Shown here piece after piece: positions 6,303 to 13,975 of a stretch of 64,000 nucleotides of DNA; position 1 is the first letter of the stretch; every line of letters begins with the position of its first letter. Source of the stretch: Selenomonas bovis DSM 23594 (GTDB lineage: Bacteria; Bacillota; Negativicutes; Selenomonadales; Selenomonadaceae). The notes below the pieces were generated by a model. It did no database searches. It was not told the DNA's origin and saw only the letters and a list, made by a program, of their open reading frames with translations. The stretch is from NCBI RefSeq assembly GCF_000381005.1, contig NZ_KB908381.1:62001-126000 (forward strand). Direction: 5' to 3'. The position numbers were made by a program, and so were the translations under genes.

Positions 6303-8471
6303 TCACGACTCAATATCTTCCGCAAGAATATCCGCGATATGGCGCACGCGAATCTCCGGTGCCTGCTGGTCGAGGCCGCCGCGCAGCTGCATCATGCAGG
6401 CCGGGCAAGCCACAGCTACGGTATCCGCGCCTGTCGCCTTGATGTTCTGGATCTTCTCCGTCAGCATCGGCAGGGAAATCTCGCTGTACTTGATGCCGAA
6501 CGCGCCTGCCATGCCGCAGCACTTATCAGGATTCTTCATCTCCACGAATGAAGTGCTCTTCGCCGTGGCCAGCAGCGCGCGTGGCTGTTCGAAGATGCCC
6601 AGACCCCGCTTCATGTGGCAAGAATCATGGTAGGTGGTTTTATGCGAACCATTCACATTCTGCAGGCGGCCCTGCTGCTCATATTTCTCTGCGACGAAGC
6701 TCGTGAACTCGCGCACCTTGCTCGCAAAGGCCTCCGCGCGTTTCTCCCAGACGGGATCTCCCCTGAAGAGCTCGCGATACGTATGAGAGAGCGTCTCCGC
6801 GCACGTCGGGCAGGCACTGATGATGACATCGGCCCCGCACGACTCGAATGCCTCGATGTTCTTCTTTGCGATCTTGCGCCCTGTATCGCGGTCGCCCATC
6901 CCCAGTACCGGCTTACCGCAGCAGCTCTGTTCCATCGGGAACAAGACCTCTGCGCCGAGATCCTGCAATACCTTGACCACAGAAACGGACGTACCCGGGA
7001 ACACGAAGTCGAGGTTGCAGCCAGAGAAGAACGCTACCTTCAAAGAACTCCGAGGATTCTTTTTCGCAAGCTCAGCATAGCGGTCACGGAACGGAACATC
7101 TGCGATGGCCGGCAGGCTGCGGCCTTTCGTCATACCCGCAAAGAAGAGCGGCAGATGACGGATGAAGCCTTTAGACGCCACTGGTTTCTGCGCGACAGAG
7201 CCCAAACGCAGAAGCGTATGGAAAATCTTGCGATTCGCGAGGATCTTCTGAAACGCAGCCCTCTCCGGCAGCGCCAATCCATGCTCTTTGACATACCGCG
7301 AACGCAGCTCATCAATGAGGTCCGGGATGGGAACCTTGCCTGGGCAGACAGTCGTGCAGCGGCGGCAACCGATGCAGAGATCGCTGAACTGGGAGAACGC
7401 GTCCATGTTATGCAGCAGACCGGTGAGGATCGCGCCGATACCGCCGGAGTAAATATGCCCATAGACGTGTCCGCCGACCAGTGTCCAGATCGGACAAACG
7501 TTTAGACAGGAGGCACAGCGTACGCACTGGTATACGGAATTCATTTTCTCATCATGCGCTGCGTCGAGGCGGCCGTTATCGAGCAGGATCACATATTGCT
7601 GGCGCTCTTCCTCGACCCATTTGCCATCTACCTTGTGGATGACGGGCGTCGGGCCGTCCACCATCGTCATATAGCTCGTCATGCGCTGGCAGGTGCCGTT
7701 GCGCGGCAGGAGACGCAGGATCTTCGCGGCATCCTCGACCTTCGGGATGAGCTTTTCATAGCCGATGAGCACGACATGGATCCTTGGCAGCGTCGTGACG
7801 AGGCGCGCATTGCCCTCATTCGTCACAAGGCCGATGGCACCATTCTCCGCAATGCCGAAATTCGCGCCCGTAATACCCATATCCGCCGAGAGAAACTCCT
7901 CACGCAGTACGCGACGCGCCGTCTGAATCATATAGGGAATATCCGGCGGCACCTCTTCCTTGAGCTCATGCGAGAAAAAGCCCGCGCACTGTTTCCTGTT
8001 CAGATGAATGGCCGGCATAACCATGTGCGACGGCTTCTGATCCGCCACCGCCAGCATCCACTCACCGAGGTCTGTCTCCCGGACATGCAGGCCGGCGTTT
8101 TCGAAGACCTCATTGAGATGAATCTCTTCAGACGCCATGGATTTCGACTTGACGATGCGCTTTACATTCTGCTCCTTGCAGATCTGCAGCAAATATTTCT
8201 TGACTTCATCTCCGTCCTTCGCACGGAAAAAATGACCGCCACGCGCCTTGATGGACGCCTCAAATTCATCTGCCACCTGTTCGATATGATGAACCGTCCA
8301 CTGTTTCATATCCCGCAAATCATCGCGCAGCCCCTCAATGCTGTCGACATTCGCATAGGAACGAAGGCGCGCCTCCGGATATTGGTCAGCAAAACGGCTC
8401 AAGGCATCCTGCAAGACCTCATCATGCAATTTCGTATCAATTTCTTTTTTCAGGTTACGCTGCTCAGCCAT
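6303..8471 (-). CDS. lutB: Fused lactate utilization protein LutB-LutA
   Basis: This 722-residue protein unites two subunits of the LutABC L-lactate oxidising complex. The N-terminal ~290 residues are a LUD domain. Two 4Fe-4S motifs follow (CVRCASCLNVCP and CIGCRRCTTVCP). The C-terminal ~230 residues are LutA-like, with two Cys-rich CCG domains (QSCCGKP with SACPTC; DKCCGMAG with ACPACM). LutB and LutA are separate genes in Bacillus subtilis, about 480 and 240 residues. The fused order B-A is unusual relative to that model. The ATG at 8471 has a G-rich Shine-Dalgarno and overlaps the lutC stop by 8 bases. The expected role is oxidation of L-lactate to pyruvate with electrons passing over Fe-S centres. 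Whether it runs in the oxidising direction in this fermenter is not visible. Confidence 0.88.
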   Translation of the reverse strand: MAEQRNLKKEIDTKLHDEVLQDALSRFADQYPEARLRSYANVDSIEGLRDDLRDMKQWTVHHIEQVADEFEASIKARGGHFFRAKDGDEVKKYLLQICKEQNVKRIVKSKSMASEEIHLNEVFENAGLHVRETDLGEWMLAVADQKPSHMVMPAIHLNRKQCAGFFSHELKEEVPPDIPYMIQTARRVLREEFLSADMGITGANFGIAENGAIGLVTNEGNARLVTTLPRIHVVLIGYEKLIPKVEDAAKILRLLPRNGTCQRMTSYMTMVDGPTPVIHKVDGKWVEEERQQYVILLDNGRLDAAHDEKMNSVYQCVRCASCLNVCPIWTLVGGHVYGHIYSGGIGAILTGLLHNMDAFSQFSDLCIGCRRCTTVCPGKVPIPDLIDELRSRYVKEHGLALPERAAFQKILANRKIFHTLLRLGSVAQKPVASKGFIRHLPLFFAGMTKGRSLPAIADVPFRDRYAELAKKNPRSSLKVAFFSGCNLDFVFPGTSVSVVKVLQDLGAEVLFPMEQSCCGKPVLGMGDRDTGRKIAKKNIEAFESCGADVIISACPTCAETLSHTYRELFRGDPVWEKRAEAFASKVREFTSFVAEKYEQQGRLQNVNGSHKTTYHDSCHMKRGLGIFEQPRALLATAKSTSFVEMKNPDKCCGMAGAFGIKYSEISLPMLTEKIQNIKATGADTVAVACPACMMQLRGGLDQQAPEIRVRHIADILAEDIES

Positions 8472-9084
8472 GAATGCTGCCCCCTTCCGCTCCGATGACA
8501 ACAATGAAGAACCTGCTCGGGCCATGAACACCGAGGCTCAGCACGCGTTCAATGTCAGCTGTGCGGCTCGGTCCCGTGATAAAGCCAAGATAGCCCTTCT
8601 GAAAGACACGGGACATCACTTGGAAGGCCGTCGTCACATTCTCTACCAAGGCATTGCGGTCGAGGAGAACGATATGTGCAGGCGGCAGCATGCCAACGAC
8701 ACGCGCCTCATAGGAGTACGTATCCACGCAGACGCTCCCCGTCTCCCCCACGCCGAACTCAGCTCTCGACAAGCCAAGGCCCGCCTGCGGGGCATGCTCT
8801 GCCACCTCGAACTTATCCCGAAAAACTTGCTTCCCCGCCTGTGCGAGTGTATCGCAGGCCAATGAGATCCCCCGATCTGTTTCTGTGCCCGCAGCGACAA
8901 CCATATCTGCCTTGACCTCATCGGCAATCTCCAAAACTTTTTGCGCGGCCGCAGTCTCATCTGGCACACAGAAAATCTCCGCAGAGGCAGCCTTTGCATT
9001 CTCTTCAAAATCTGGCCAATAGCTCCCATTGACCAACGCAGGGGAAAACGCCTCCGTTTTCCAGTCAGCACATACCTTCCTCAT
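8464..9084 (-). CDS. lutC: Lactate utilization protein C (LUD domain)
   Basis: A 206-residue LUD-domain protein, the third part of the LutABC complex. Recognisable features are GTETDRGISLACDTLAQAG in the middle, the AEFGVGETGSVCV segment and the C-terminal GPSRTADIE motif found in LutC/YkgG proteins. The ATG at 9084 was chosen because GAGGAG lies about 10 bases upstream; a GTG at 9093 would abut that site. It is the first gene of a two-gene operon with the LutB-LutA fusion. The two overlap by 8 bases, so translation is probably coupled. Confidence 0.88.
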   Translation of the reverse strand: MRKVCADWKTEAFSPALVNGSYWPDFEENAKAASAEIFCVPDETAAAQKVLEIADEVKADMVVAAGTETDRGISLACDTLAQAGKQVFRDKFEVAEHAPQAGLGLSRAEFGVGETGSVCVDTYSYEARVVGMLPPAHIVLLDRNALVENVTTAFQVMSRVFQKGYLGFITGPSRTADIERVLSLGVHGPSRFFIVVIGAEGGSIHG

Positions 9085-9350
9085 ACATTTCACTCTCCTC
9101 TTTCAAAAGGCGATTCTGAAATACAACATTATTATTTATCTCAGTATTATTCTTTTATTTCAGCTGTATTTCATTTATTTCTTATTATTCTGCTTAGTAA
9201 TGGGAAATTCCTGCTGGAAATGTAAAAAAAAAAAATATTTTCGTACAAAGCTACATGCACAAACGTCCACTTCGTGGACATTGTGCATCGCCCTTACAGT
9301 AAATCCAACCAATCACGCTGCGCCTGCGGCTTGCGTTCTTGGGGATTTAC
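9085..9350. other. Non-coding region upstream of lutC
   Basis: AT-rich from about 9110 to 9245, with a run of twelve A (T on the coding strand), then a strong hairpin (9255-9288) and repeat copy 2. The lut promoter should be here on the minus strand, but I could not place -35/-10 boxes with confidence. I see no gene. Confidence 0.6.
9255..9288. repeat. Inverted repeat / strong hairpin
   Basis: ATGCACAA pairs with TTGTGCAT (8 bp) and inside it GTCCAC pairs with GTGGAC (6 bp) around a TTC loop, with a small internal loop between. There is no U-run directly after it on either strand, so it is not an obvious terminator. It may be an operator or part of the lut leader. Confidence 0.6.
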
Positions 9351-9357
9351 ATAAGAA
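9316..9357. repeat. Dispersed 42-bp repeat, copy 2
   Basis: Second copy of the repeat at 6159-6200, same orientation, differing at a few positions (CTCTT to TTCTT, TAGTAA to TAAGAA). It begins at the U-tail of the cysE terminator. Confidence 0.75.
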
Positions 9358-9393
9358 AAATGCATGGCTCCTTCTCCATAAGAAACCATGCAT
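9351..9393 (-). terminator. Terminator downstream of cysE
   Basis: On the minus strand ATGCATGG pairs with CCATGCAT (8 bp, extended by partial pairing of TTCTT with AGAAGG) and is followed by TTTTTCTTAT. It is about 80 bases past the cysE stop. Confidence 0.75.
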
Positions 9394-9474
9394 CCCATTA
9401 GTAGTCAACCTGCAGAATGTATTTGAGTTGCAAAGCAGATGAGATCCGCGTTTCGTTGCAGCCACTCACCGCAC

Positions 9475-10437
9475 TTATATGATATAAAACCAAGCAGCAT
9501 CGGGATCGGCCTCAACTTCCTGGATTTCCTTGTGATCCTTATTGAAACGCAGTTCCTGGTTCTTGACGCTCACCTTCGTGCCAGCGGCAATCGATTTCGT
9601 CAAGAAGACATTGCCGCCGATGACAGCCCCCTTCCCGATGACGGTATCGCCACCAAGAATCGAGGCGCCAGAATAGATCGTGACGTAATCAGCAATGGTC
9701 GGATGGCGCTTCTTGTTGAACAGCTTGCGCCCGCCAGATGTCGATAACGCGCCGAGCGTCACGCCCTGATAAATCTTGACGTGCTCGCCGATCTCCGTCG
9801 TCTCGCCAATGACGATACCTGTGCCATGGTCGATCATGAAATATTTGCCGATGGTCGCTCCCGGATTAATATCGATACCCGTCTTGCTGTGTGCGAGCTC
9901 TGTCATGATGCGGGGAATCACCGGCACTTGCAGCTGATAGAGAACGTGAGCGAAACGATAAATCGTGATGGCATAAAGCCCAGGATAAGCAAATATGATC
10001 TCATCCGCACTCTCCGCCGCGGGATCGCCATCGAATACCGCGGCAACATCCGTCGCGAGATATTCTCGGATGGAGGGAATCTGCTGCAGAAACTTCAGCG
10101 TGATCCGCTGAGACTGTTCTCTCGTCTCTTCCAATTTCTTATCATCCGAGGCCTTCCCATAGCGCAGCGCGATGGAAATCTGCTTGTTCAACCGAAACGC
10201 TACATCCTCGATGACCATGGACAGATTGTTGCGGATGTCATAGATCCGGTAGTGCTTATCCTTAGAAAACCCTGGATAGGCGATGCGCACGAGTTCATTG
10301 ATCAACTCATAGATTACTTTCGTATCAGGCTGGTTGAATACATCGAGTTTATCAATCGACCGGCCCTGATCGTAATCAGCAAGAATCGCTTGCGTCGTTT
10401 CGTGGATTGCGGGAGAAATCAAGTCTTTCATTTTCAT
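9475..10437 (-). CDS. cysE: Serine O-acetyltransferase
   Basis: About 320 residues. It should make O-acetyl-L-serine from serine and acetyl-CoA, the first step of cysteine synthesis. The C-terminal half is a left-handed beta-helix of hexapeptide repeats: GIDINPGATIGKYFMIDHGT, then GIVIGETTEIGEHVKIYQGV, with the catalytic His in DHGTG. The N-terminal ~170 residues are helical and longer than in Bacillus CysE, resembling the long EpsC-type form. Two ATGs are possible (10437 and 10431), with CAGGTG just upstream. It follows the response regulator gene by about 36 bases, so it may share that operon's promoter. A link between the regulator and cysteine synthesis is only a guess. Confidence 0.87.
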   Translation of the reverse strand: MKMKDLISPAIHETTQAILADYDQGRSIDKLDVFNQPDTKVIYELINELVRIAYPGFSKDKHYRIYDIRNNLSMVIEDVAFRLNKQISIALRYGKASDDKKLEETREQSQRITLKFLQQIPSIREYLATDVAAVFDGDPAAESADEIIFAYPGLYAITIYRFAHVLYQLQVPVIPRIMTELAHSKTGIDINPGATIGKYFMIDHGTGIVIGETTEIGEHVKIYQGVTLGALSTSGGRKLFNKKRHPTIADYVTIYSGASILGGDTVIGKGAVIGGNVFLTKSIAAGTKVSVKNQELRFNKDHKEIQEVEADPDAAWFYII

Positions 10438-10473
10438 GCACCTGCTTTTCAATCATTACAGCCAAACATCCGT

Positions 10474-11166
10474 TCACGACGGATCATCATATTGGAAGCG
10501 ATAGCCAACGCCGCGCACCGTCTCAATCGCATCAGCAATATCGGGAGCGGCCGCGAGCTTGCTGCGCAAATGGCGCACATGCACATCGACCGTCCGTGTG
10601 TCGCCATAATACTCATACCCCCAGATGCGTGTCAGCAGCTCATCGCGCGAGTACGCCCGGCCAATATGTGTCAGGAAGAGCTTCAAAAGTTCATATTCCT
10701 TAGGCGTCAGAGACAGTTCCTTCCCCTTCAGCTTGACACTGTACGCAGCAAAATCCATCATCAGATCGCCGAGGCGAAGCGCGAGCTGTTGTTCCTGCTG
10801 CTTTGGCTGACTGCGTCTCTGCACCGCCTTGATGCGGGCCAAAAGCTCGCGCATCGAAAACGGCTTGGCAAGGTAATCATCCGCACCGAGCTCCAGTCCC
10901 AAGACCGTGTCGATCTCCTCAGCCTTCGCCGTCAGCATGATGATGGGGATATCCTTTGTCTTCTCAACCGATTTCAAACGCCGACAGACTTCAAAGCCGT
11001 CAAGCTTCGGCAGCATGAGATCCAGAAGAATGAAGTCTGCCTGCGGCGCTTTCGCCATCGCCTCTGCGCCGTCAGCCGCTGTCAATACCTCATACCCATG
11101 CCGGGTCAGCTGGAGCGTCAGAAGCTCACGAATGGAATCATCATCATCCACAGCAAGTATTTTCAC
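10474..11166 (-). CDS. OmpR/PhoB-type response regulator, no adjacent kinase
   Basis: A 230-residue two-domain regulator. The receiver has the acidic pocket (VDDDD), the phospho-acceptor Asp in LLDLMLPKLDG (about residue 53), the switch Thr in IMLTAK and the Lys in YLAKPF. The C-terminal winged helix ends in TVDVHVRHLRSKL and GVGYRF, as in PhoB/WalR. It should bind DNA when phosphorylated. The GTG start overlaps the upstream gene's stop as GTGA and has GGAGGG upstream. No histidine kinase gene is beside it, which is unusual. The partner instead is an unknown membrane-anchored protein. The target genes cannot be deduced. Confidence 0.9.
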   Translation of the reverse strand: MKILAVDDDDSIRELLTLQLTRHGYEVLTAADGAEAMAKAPQADFILLDLMLPKLDGFEVCRRLKSVEKTKDIPIIMLTAKAEEIDTVLGLELGADDYLAKPFSMRELLARIKAVQRRSQPKQQEQQLALRLGDLMMDFAAYSVKLKGKELSLTPKEYELLKLFLTHIGRAYSRDELLTRIWGYEYYGDTRTVDVHVRHLRSKLAAAPDIADAIETVRGVGYRFQYDDPS

Positions 11167-11849
11167 TGCTCTCCCTCCTGTTTTTCCAGGTGATAAAACT
11201 CTACCATATCGTGTATTCTATGAATCTCTTCTCTCGAAAGGTGCTGCGAGCGCCCCAGGCCGCTCTCCTGCTGATAATAGCGTAGCGATACATGCTGTGA
11301 GGCACCAATCTCCTCCAGCAGCGACTCTTCCTCCCTCGTTGCCGTATGAACGTAGTTCTCGGCAAGGTCCTGGGCGTCCATCGCCATCTTATCCCTGCGA
11401 TCCCGCGAGGAAAAAAACAGCGTATGCACACCGCTGTCCGTTGTGATCTCAAGGGCATCGCCGTGAATCCACGCCGTCTTCTGCGCATCATCAATATCAT
11501 AAAAATAGTACACATCGAATTTCAGCTCATACGCCATGCCATCTGAAACAACGAACGGTCGCAAGTACACACCCGGCTCCGGCTTTTTGGGATAGTCGAA
11601 CGTATAAAGCGTGATTCCCTTGCGGTCAACACACTTCATTTCACTGCGCAGTGCATCCGCCCGCTGCTGCCTGGCAGCACCTGCCGATTTTTTCTCCGCG
11701 GCTTTCCCCGACGCCGGCGCTGTATCACTCGCTTTCAGTGCTGGCGGCGGCGCCTTTTTCGTGGTATCTCCCAGATAAAGATAAACACCTGTACCTGCCG
11801 CGATCATCAGCAGATAAACACACAACGCAATGACGATGATTCTCCGCAT
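11163..11849 (-). CDS. Membrane-anchored protein of unknown function
   Basis: A 228-residue protein I do not recognise. The N-terminus has a hydrophobic stretch (IIVIALCVYLLMIAAG, about residues 4-24) that is either a signal anchor or an uncleaved signal. An Ala/Lys/Pro-rich linker (about 30-65) comes next, then a globular part rich in Tyr, Asp and Glu (DVYYFYDIDDAQ; DKMAMDAQDLAENYVH), presumably outside the cytoplasmic membrane. ATG 11849 has GAGGAG 7 bases upstream. It is the first gene of an operon with the response regulator and overlaps it by 4 bases, so it may sense or modulate the signal for that regulator. This is inference from position only. Confidence 0.8.
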   Translation of the reverse strand: MRRIIVIALCVYLLMIAAGTGVYLYLGDTTKKAPPPALKASDTAPASGKAAEKKSAGAARQQRADALRSEMKCVDRKGITLYTFDYPKKPEPGVYLRPFVVSDGMAYELKFDVYYFYDIDDAQKTAWIHGDALEITTDSGVHTLFFSSRDRRDKMAMDAQDLAENYVHTATREEESLLEEIGASQHVSLRYYQQESGLGRSQHLSREEIHRIHDMVEFYHLEKQEGEQ

Positions 11850-11896
11850 ATCCTCGCTCCTCACTTATGCGGGTTCCTCCCCTGCATACGGAGAAT

Positions 11897-11925
11897 ATTA
11901 TATCAGAGAACCGCTGATATGAAAA
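11897..11925 (-). promoter_or_regulatory. Promoter of the regulator operon
   Basis: On the minus strand TTTTCA (11920-11925) and TATAAT (11897-11902) are 17 bases apart, with an extended -10 (TGATATAAT). An inverted repeat ATATCAG/CTGATAT spans the spacer and the -10 and could be an operator. Confidence 0.7.
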
Positions 11926-11995
11926 CAGCACCGACGCGATGATTTCCTAAAACCTATGCAACATCTGGCAAAGAACCAAACGCATGATCCACCGC

Positions 11996-12025
11996 ACAAA
12001 AAAGAGCCCCCAAAGGGGGCTCTTT
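11996..12025 (-). terminator. Terminator of pckA
   Basis: AAAGAGCCCCC pairs perfectly with GGGGGCTCTTT (11 bp) around a three-base loop; on the minus strand a run of T follows. It lies 25 bases past the pckA stop. Confidence 0.92.
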
Positions 12026-12050
12026 GCTATGATGAGCAAATGGCGCAGAA

Positions 12051-13700
12051 TCAGAGCTGCGGGCCGGCTGCTACGAGAGCCTTGCCTGCTGCCGTATCCG
12101 TGTACTTCTTGGCGAAGTTGTCGATGAACATCTGAGCGAGGTGCTTTGCGCGCGCATCCCACTCGGACGCATCCTTGTAATCCCACTTGGACTTGGAAGG
12201 ATCCTTGTACGTATCCTTCGGATCGAGGACCTCCGTCGCAACGCCTTCGAGCTTCGTCGGAATCTCGAGGTTGAAGTACGGGATCTTCTTCGTCGGAGCC
12301 TTCGTGATGGCACCGCTGTGGATGGCGTCGATGATGCCGCGCGTATCCTTGATGGAGATGCGCTTGCCATAGCCGTTCCAGCCCGTGTTGACGAGATATG
12401 CCTTCGTGCCGTTCGCCTTGACGCGCTTTACGAGCTCCTCAGCATACTTCGTCGGCGGCAGCTCGAGGAATGCCTGGCCGAAGCAAGCGGAGAACGTCGG
12501 CGTCGGCTCCGTGATGCCGCGCTCCGTACCAGCGAGCTTGGACGTGAAGCCAGAAAGGAAGTAGTACTGCATCTGCTCCGGCGTCAGGATGGAAACCGGC
12601 GGCAGCACACCGAACGCATCTGCTGCGAGGAAGATAACGCTCTTCGCGGCCGGTGCAGCGCTGCGGTCGTTGACGAAATCCTTGACCGTGCTCTTGATGT
12701 GATCGATCGGATAAGACACACGCGTGTTCTCCGTGATGGATTTATCCGCAAAGTCGATCTTGCCGTTCTCGTCGAGCACGACGTTCTCGAGGAGTGCGTT
12801 GCGCTTGATGGCGCCGTAGATATCCGGCTCGGACTCCATATCGAGATTGATGACCTTTGCGTAGCAGCCGCCCTCGAAGTTGAAGATGCCGTCATCATCC
12901 CAGCCGTGCTCGTCATCGCCGATGAGCAGGCGCTTCGGATCCGTGGAGAGCGTCGTCTTGCCCGTGCCGGAAAGGCCGAAGAAGATTGCCGTATTCTTGC
13001 CCTGCTTATCCGTGTTGGCGGAGCAATGCATCGCAGCGATGCCCTTGAGCGGGAGGAAGTAGTTCATCATGGAGAACATGCCCTTCTTCATCTCGCCGCC
13101 GTACCAAGTGTTGATGATGACCTGCTGGCGCTCCGTAAGGTTGAAAACGACAGCCGTATCGGAATGCAGACCGAGTTCCTTGTAGTTCTCGACCTTTGCC
13201 TTGGAGGCATTGAACACGACGAAGTCCGGCTTGAAGTTCTCGAGCTCTTCCTCAGTCGGCTTGATGAACATGTTCGTCACGAAATGAGCCTGCCAAGCAA
13301 CCTCAACGATGAAACGAACTGCCATGCGCGTGTTCTTGTTCGCGCCGCAGAAACCATCAACGACGAAGAGGCGCTTATTGGAAAGCTCTTTCTTTGCGAT
13401 ATCCTTAACAGCAGCCCAAGCCTCTTTCGTGGCCTTGTGGTTATCGTTATGGTATGCTTCGCTATCCCACCAAACCGTGTCATGGGACGTCTCATCATCG
13501 ACGATGAATTTGTCCTTCGGGGAACGGCCCGTGAAGATACCGGTCTTAACATCAACGGCACCCAGCTCAGAGACCTGACCCTTCTCGTAGCCCGTCAGGC
13601 CATCCTTCGTCTCTTCTTCGAAGAGAACCTTGTAAGAAGGATTGTGGAGGATTTCCGTTACGCCAGTGATTCCGTACTGGCTAAGATCGACATTTGCCAT
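12051..13700 (-). CDS. pckA: Phosphoenolpyruvate carboxykinase (ATP)
   Basis: A 549-residue protein interconverting oxaloacetate + ATP and PEP + CO2 + ADP in the cytosol. In propionate- or succinate-forming Negativicutes it usually works towards oxaloacetate. Visible motifs are the nucleotide P-loop [11 protein letters not shown] (about residue 243), the metal and PEP region [12 protein letters not shown], and [11 protein letters not shown] near the N-terminus. Length is normal for the ATP-dependent family. ATG 13700 has GAGG about 10 bases upstream. It is a single-gene unit with its own promoter and a strong terminator. Confidence 0.96.
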   Translation of the reverse strand: MANVDLSQYGITGVTEILHNPSYKVLFEEETKDGLTGYEKGQVSELGAVDVKTGIFTGRSPKDKFIVDDETSHDTVWWDSEAYHNDNHKATKEAWAAVKDIAKKELSNKRLFVVDGFCGANKNTRMAVRFIVEVAWQAHFVTNMFIKPTEEELENFKPDFVVFNASKAKVENYKELGLHSDTAVVFNLTERQQVIINTWYGGEMKKGMFSMMNYFLPLKGIAAMHCSANTDKQGKNTAIFFGLSGTGKTTLSTDPKRLLIGDDEHGWDDDGIFNFEGGCYAKVINLDMESEPDIYGAIKRNALLENVVLDENGKIDFADKSITENTRVSYPIDHIKSTVKDFVNDRSAAPAAKSVIFLAADAFGVLPPVSILTPEQMQYYFLSGFTSKLAGTERGITEPTPTFSACFGQAFLELPPTKYAEELVKRVKANGTKAYLVNTGWNGYGKRISIKDTRGIIDAIHSGAITKAPTKKIPYFNLEIPTKLEGVATEVLDPKDTYKDPSKSKWDYKDASEWDARAKHLAQMFIDNFAKKYTDTAAGKALVAAGPQL

Positions 13701-13784
13701 TTGCTTTCAACCTCTTTCATTGAAAATCAACTAGTGCCCTCGCGGGAGTCTGCCTTCTTGTGGTTTTCTCCCCACACCGGTATT

Positions 13785-13813
13785 ATCTTAACTTATCGTG
13801 TCATAAATGTCAA
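13785..13813 (-). promoter_or_regulatory. Promoter of pckA
   Basis: On the minus strand the consensus -35 TTGACA (13808-13813) and TAAGAT (13785-13790) are 17 bases apart, giving a leader of about 80 bases. An 18-base Rex-like sequence overlaps the -35. Confidence 0.8.
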
Positions 13814-13824
13814 GGATTTCACAA
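13807..13824 (-). promoter_or_regulatory. Possible Rex operator overlapping the pckA -35
   Basis: TTGTGAAATCCTTGACAT on the minus strand fits the Rex consensus TTGTGAA-N4-TTCACAA in the whole left half and five of seven bases of the right half. Rex represses redox genes when NADH is low. Binding here would block the promoter. Confidence 0.35.
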
Positions 13825-13975
13825 GCTCATTTGATTCGCTCATATAATGCAGATTTCATTCACATCCGTGCGCAAACGCATATTATATAACACCAAGTCA
13901 AGTTCCATTCTGCTCGATTATGTTGTTATAATTCGGAAGTGTTATAGTTGTTTCGACTGTGGTCTTATTTATTCC

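Noticed and set aside
6159-9357. The repeat pair as ends of a transposon around the lut operon
   Set aside because: The copies are in the same orientation and no transposase or target duplication is seen; the content between them is an ordinary operon.
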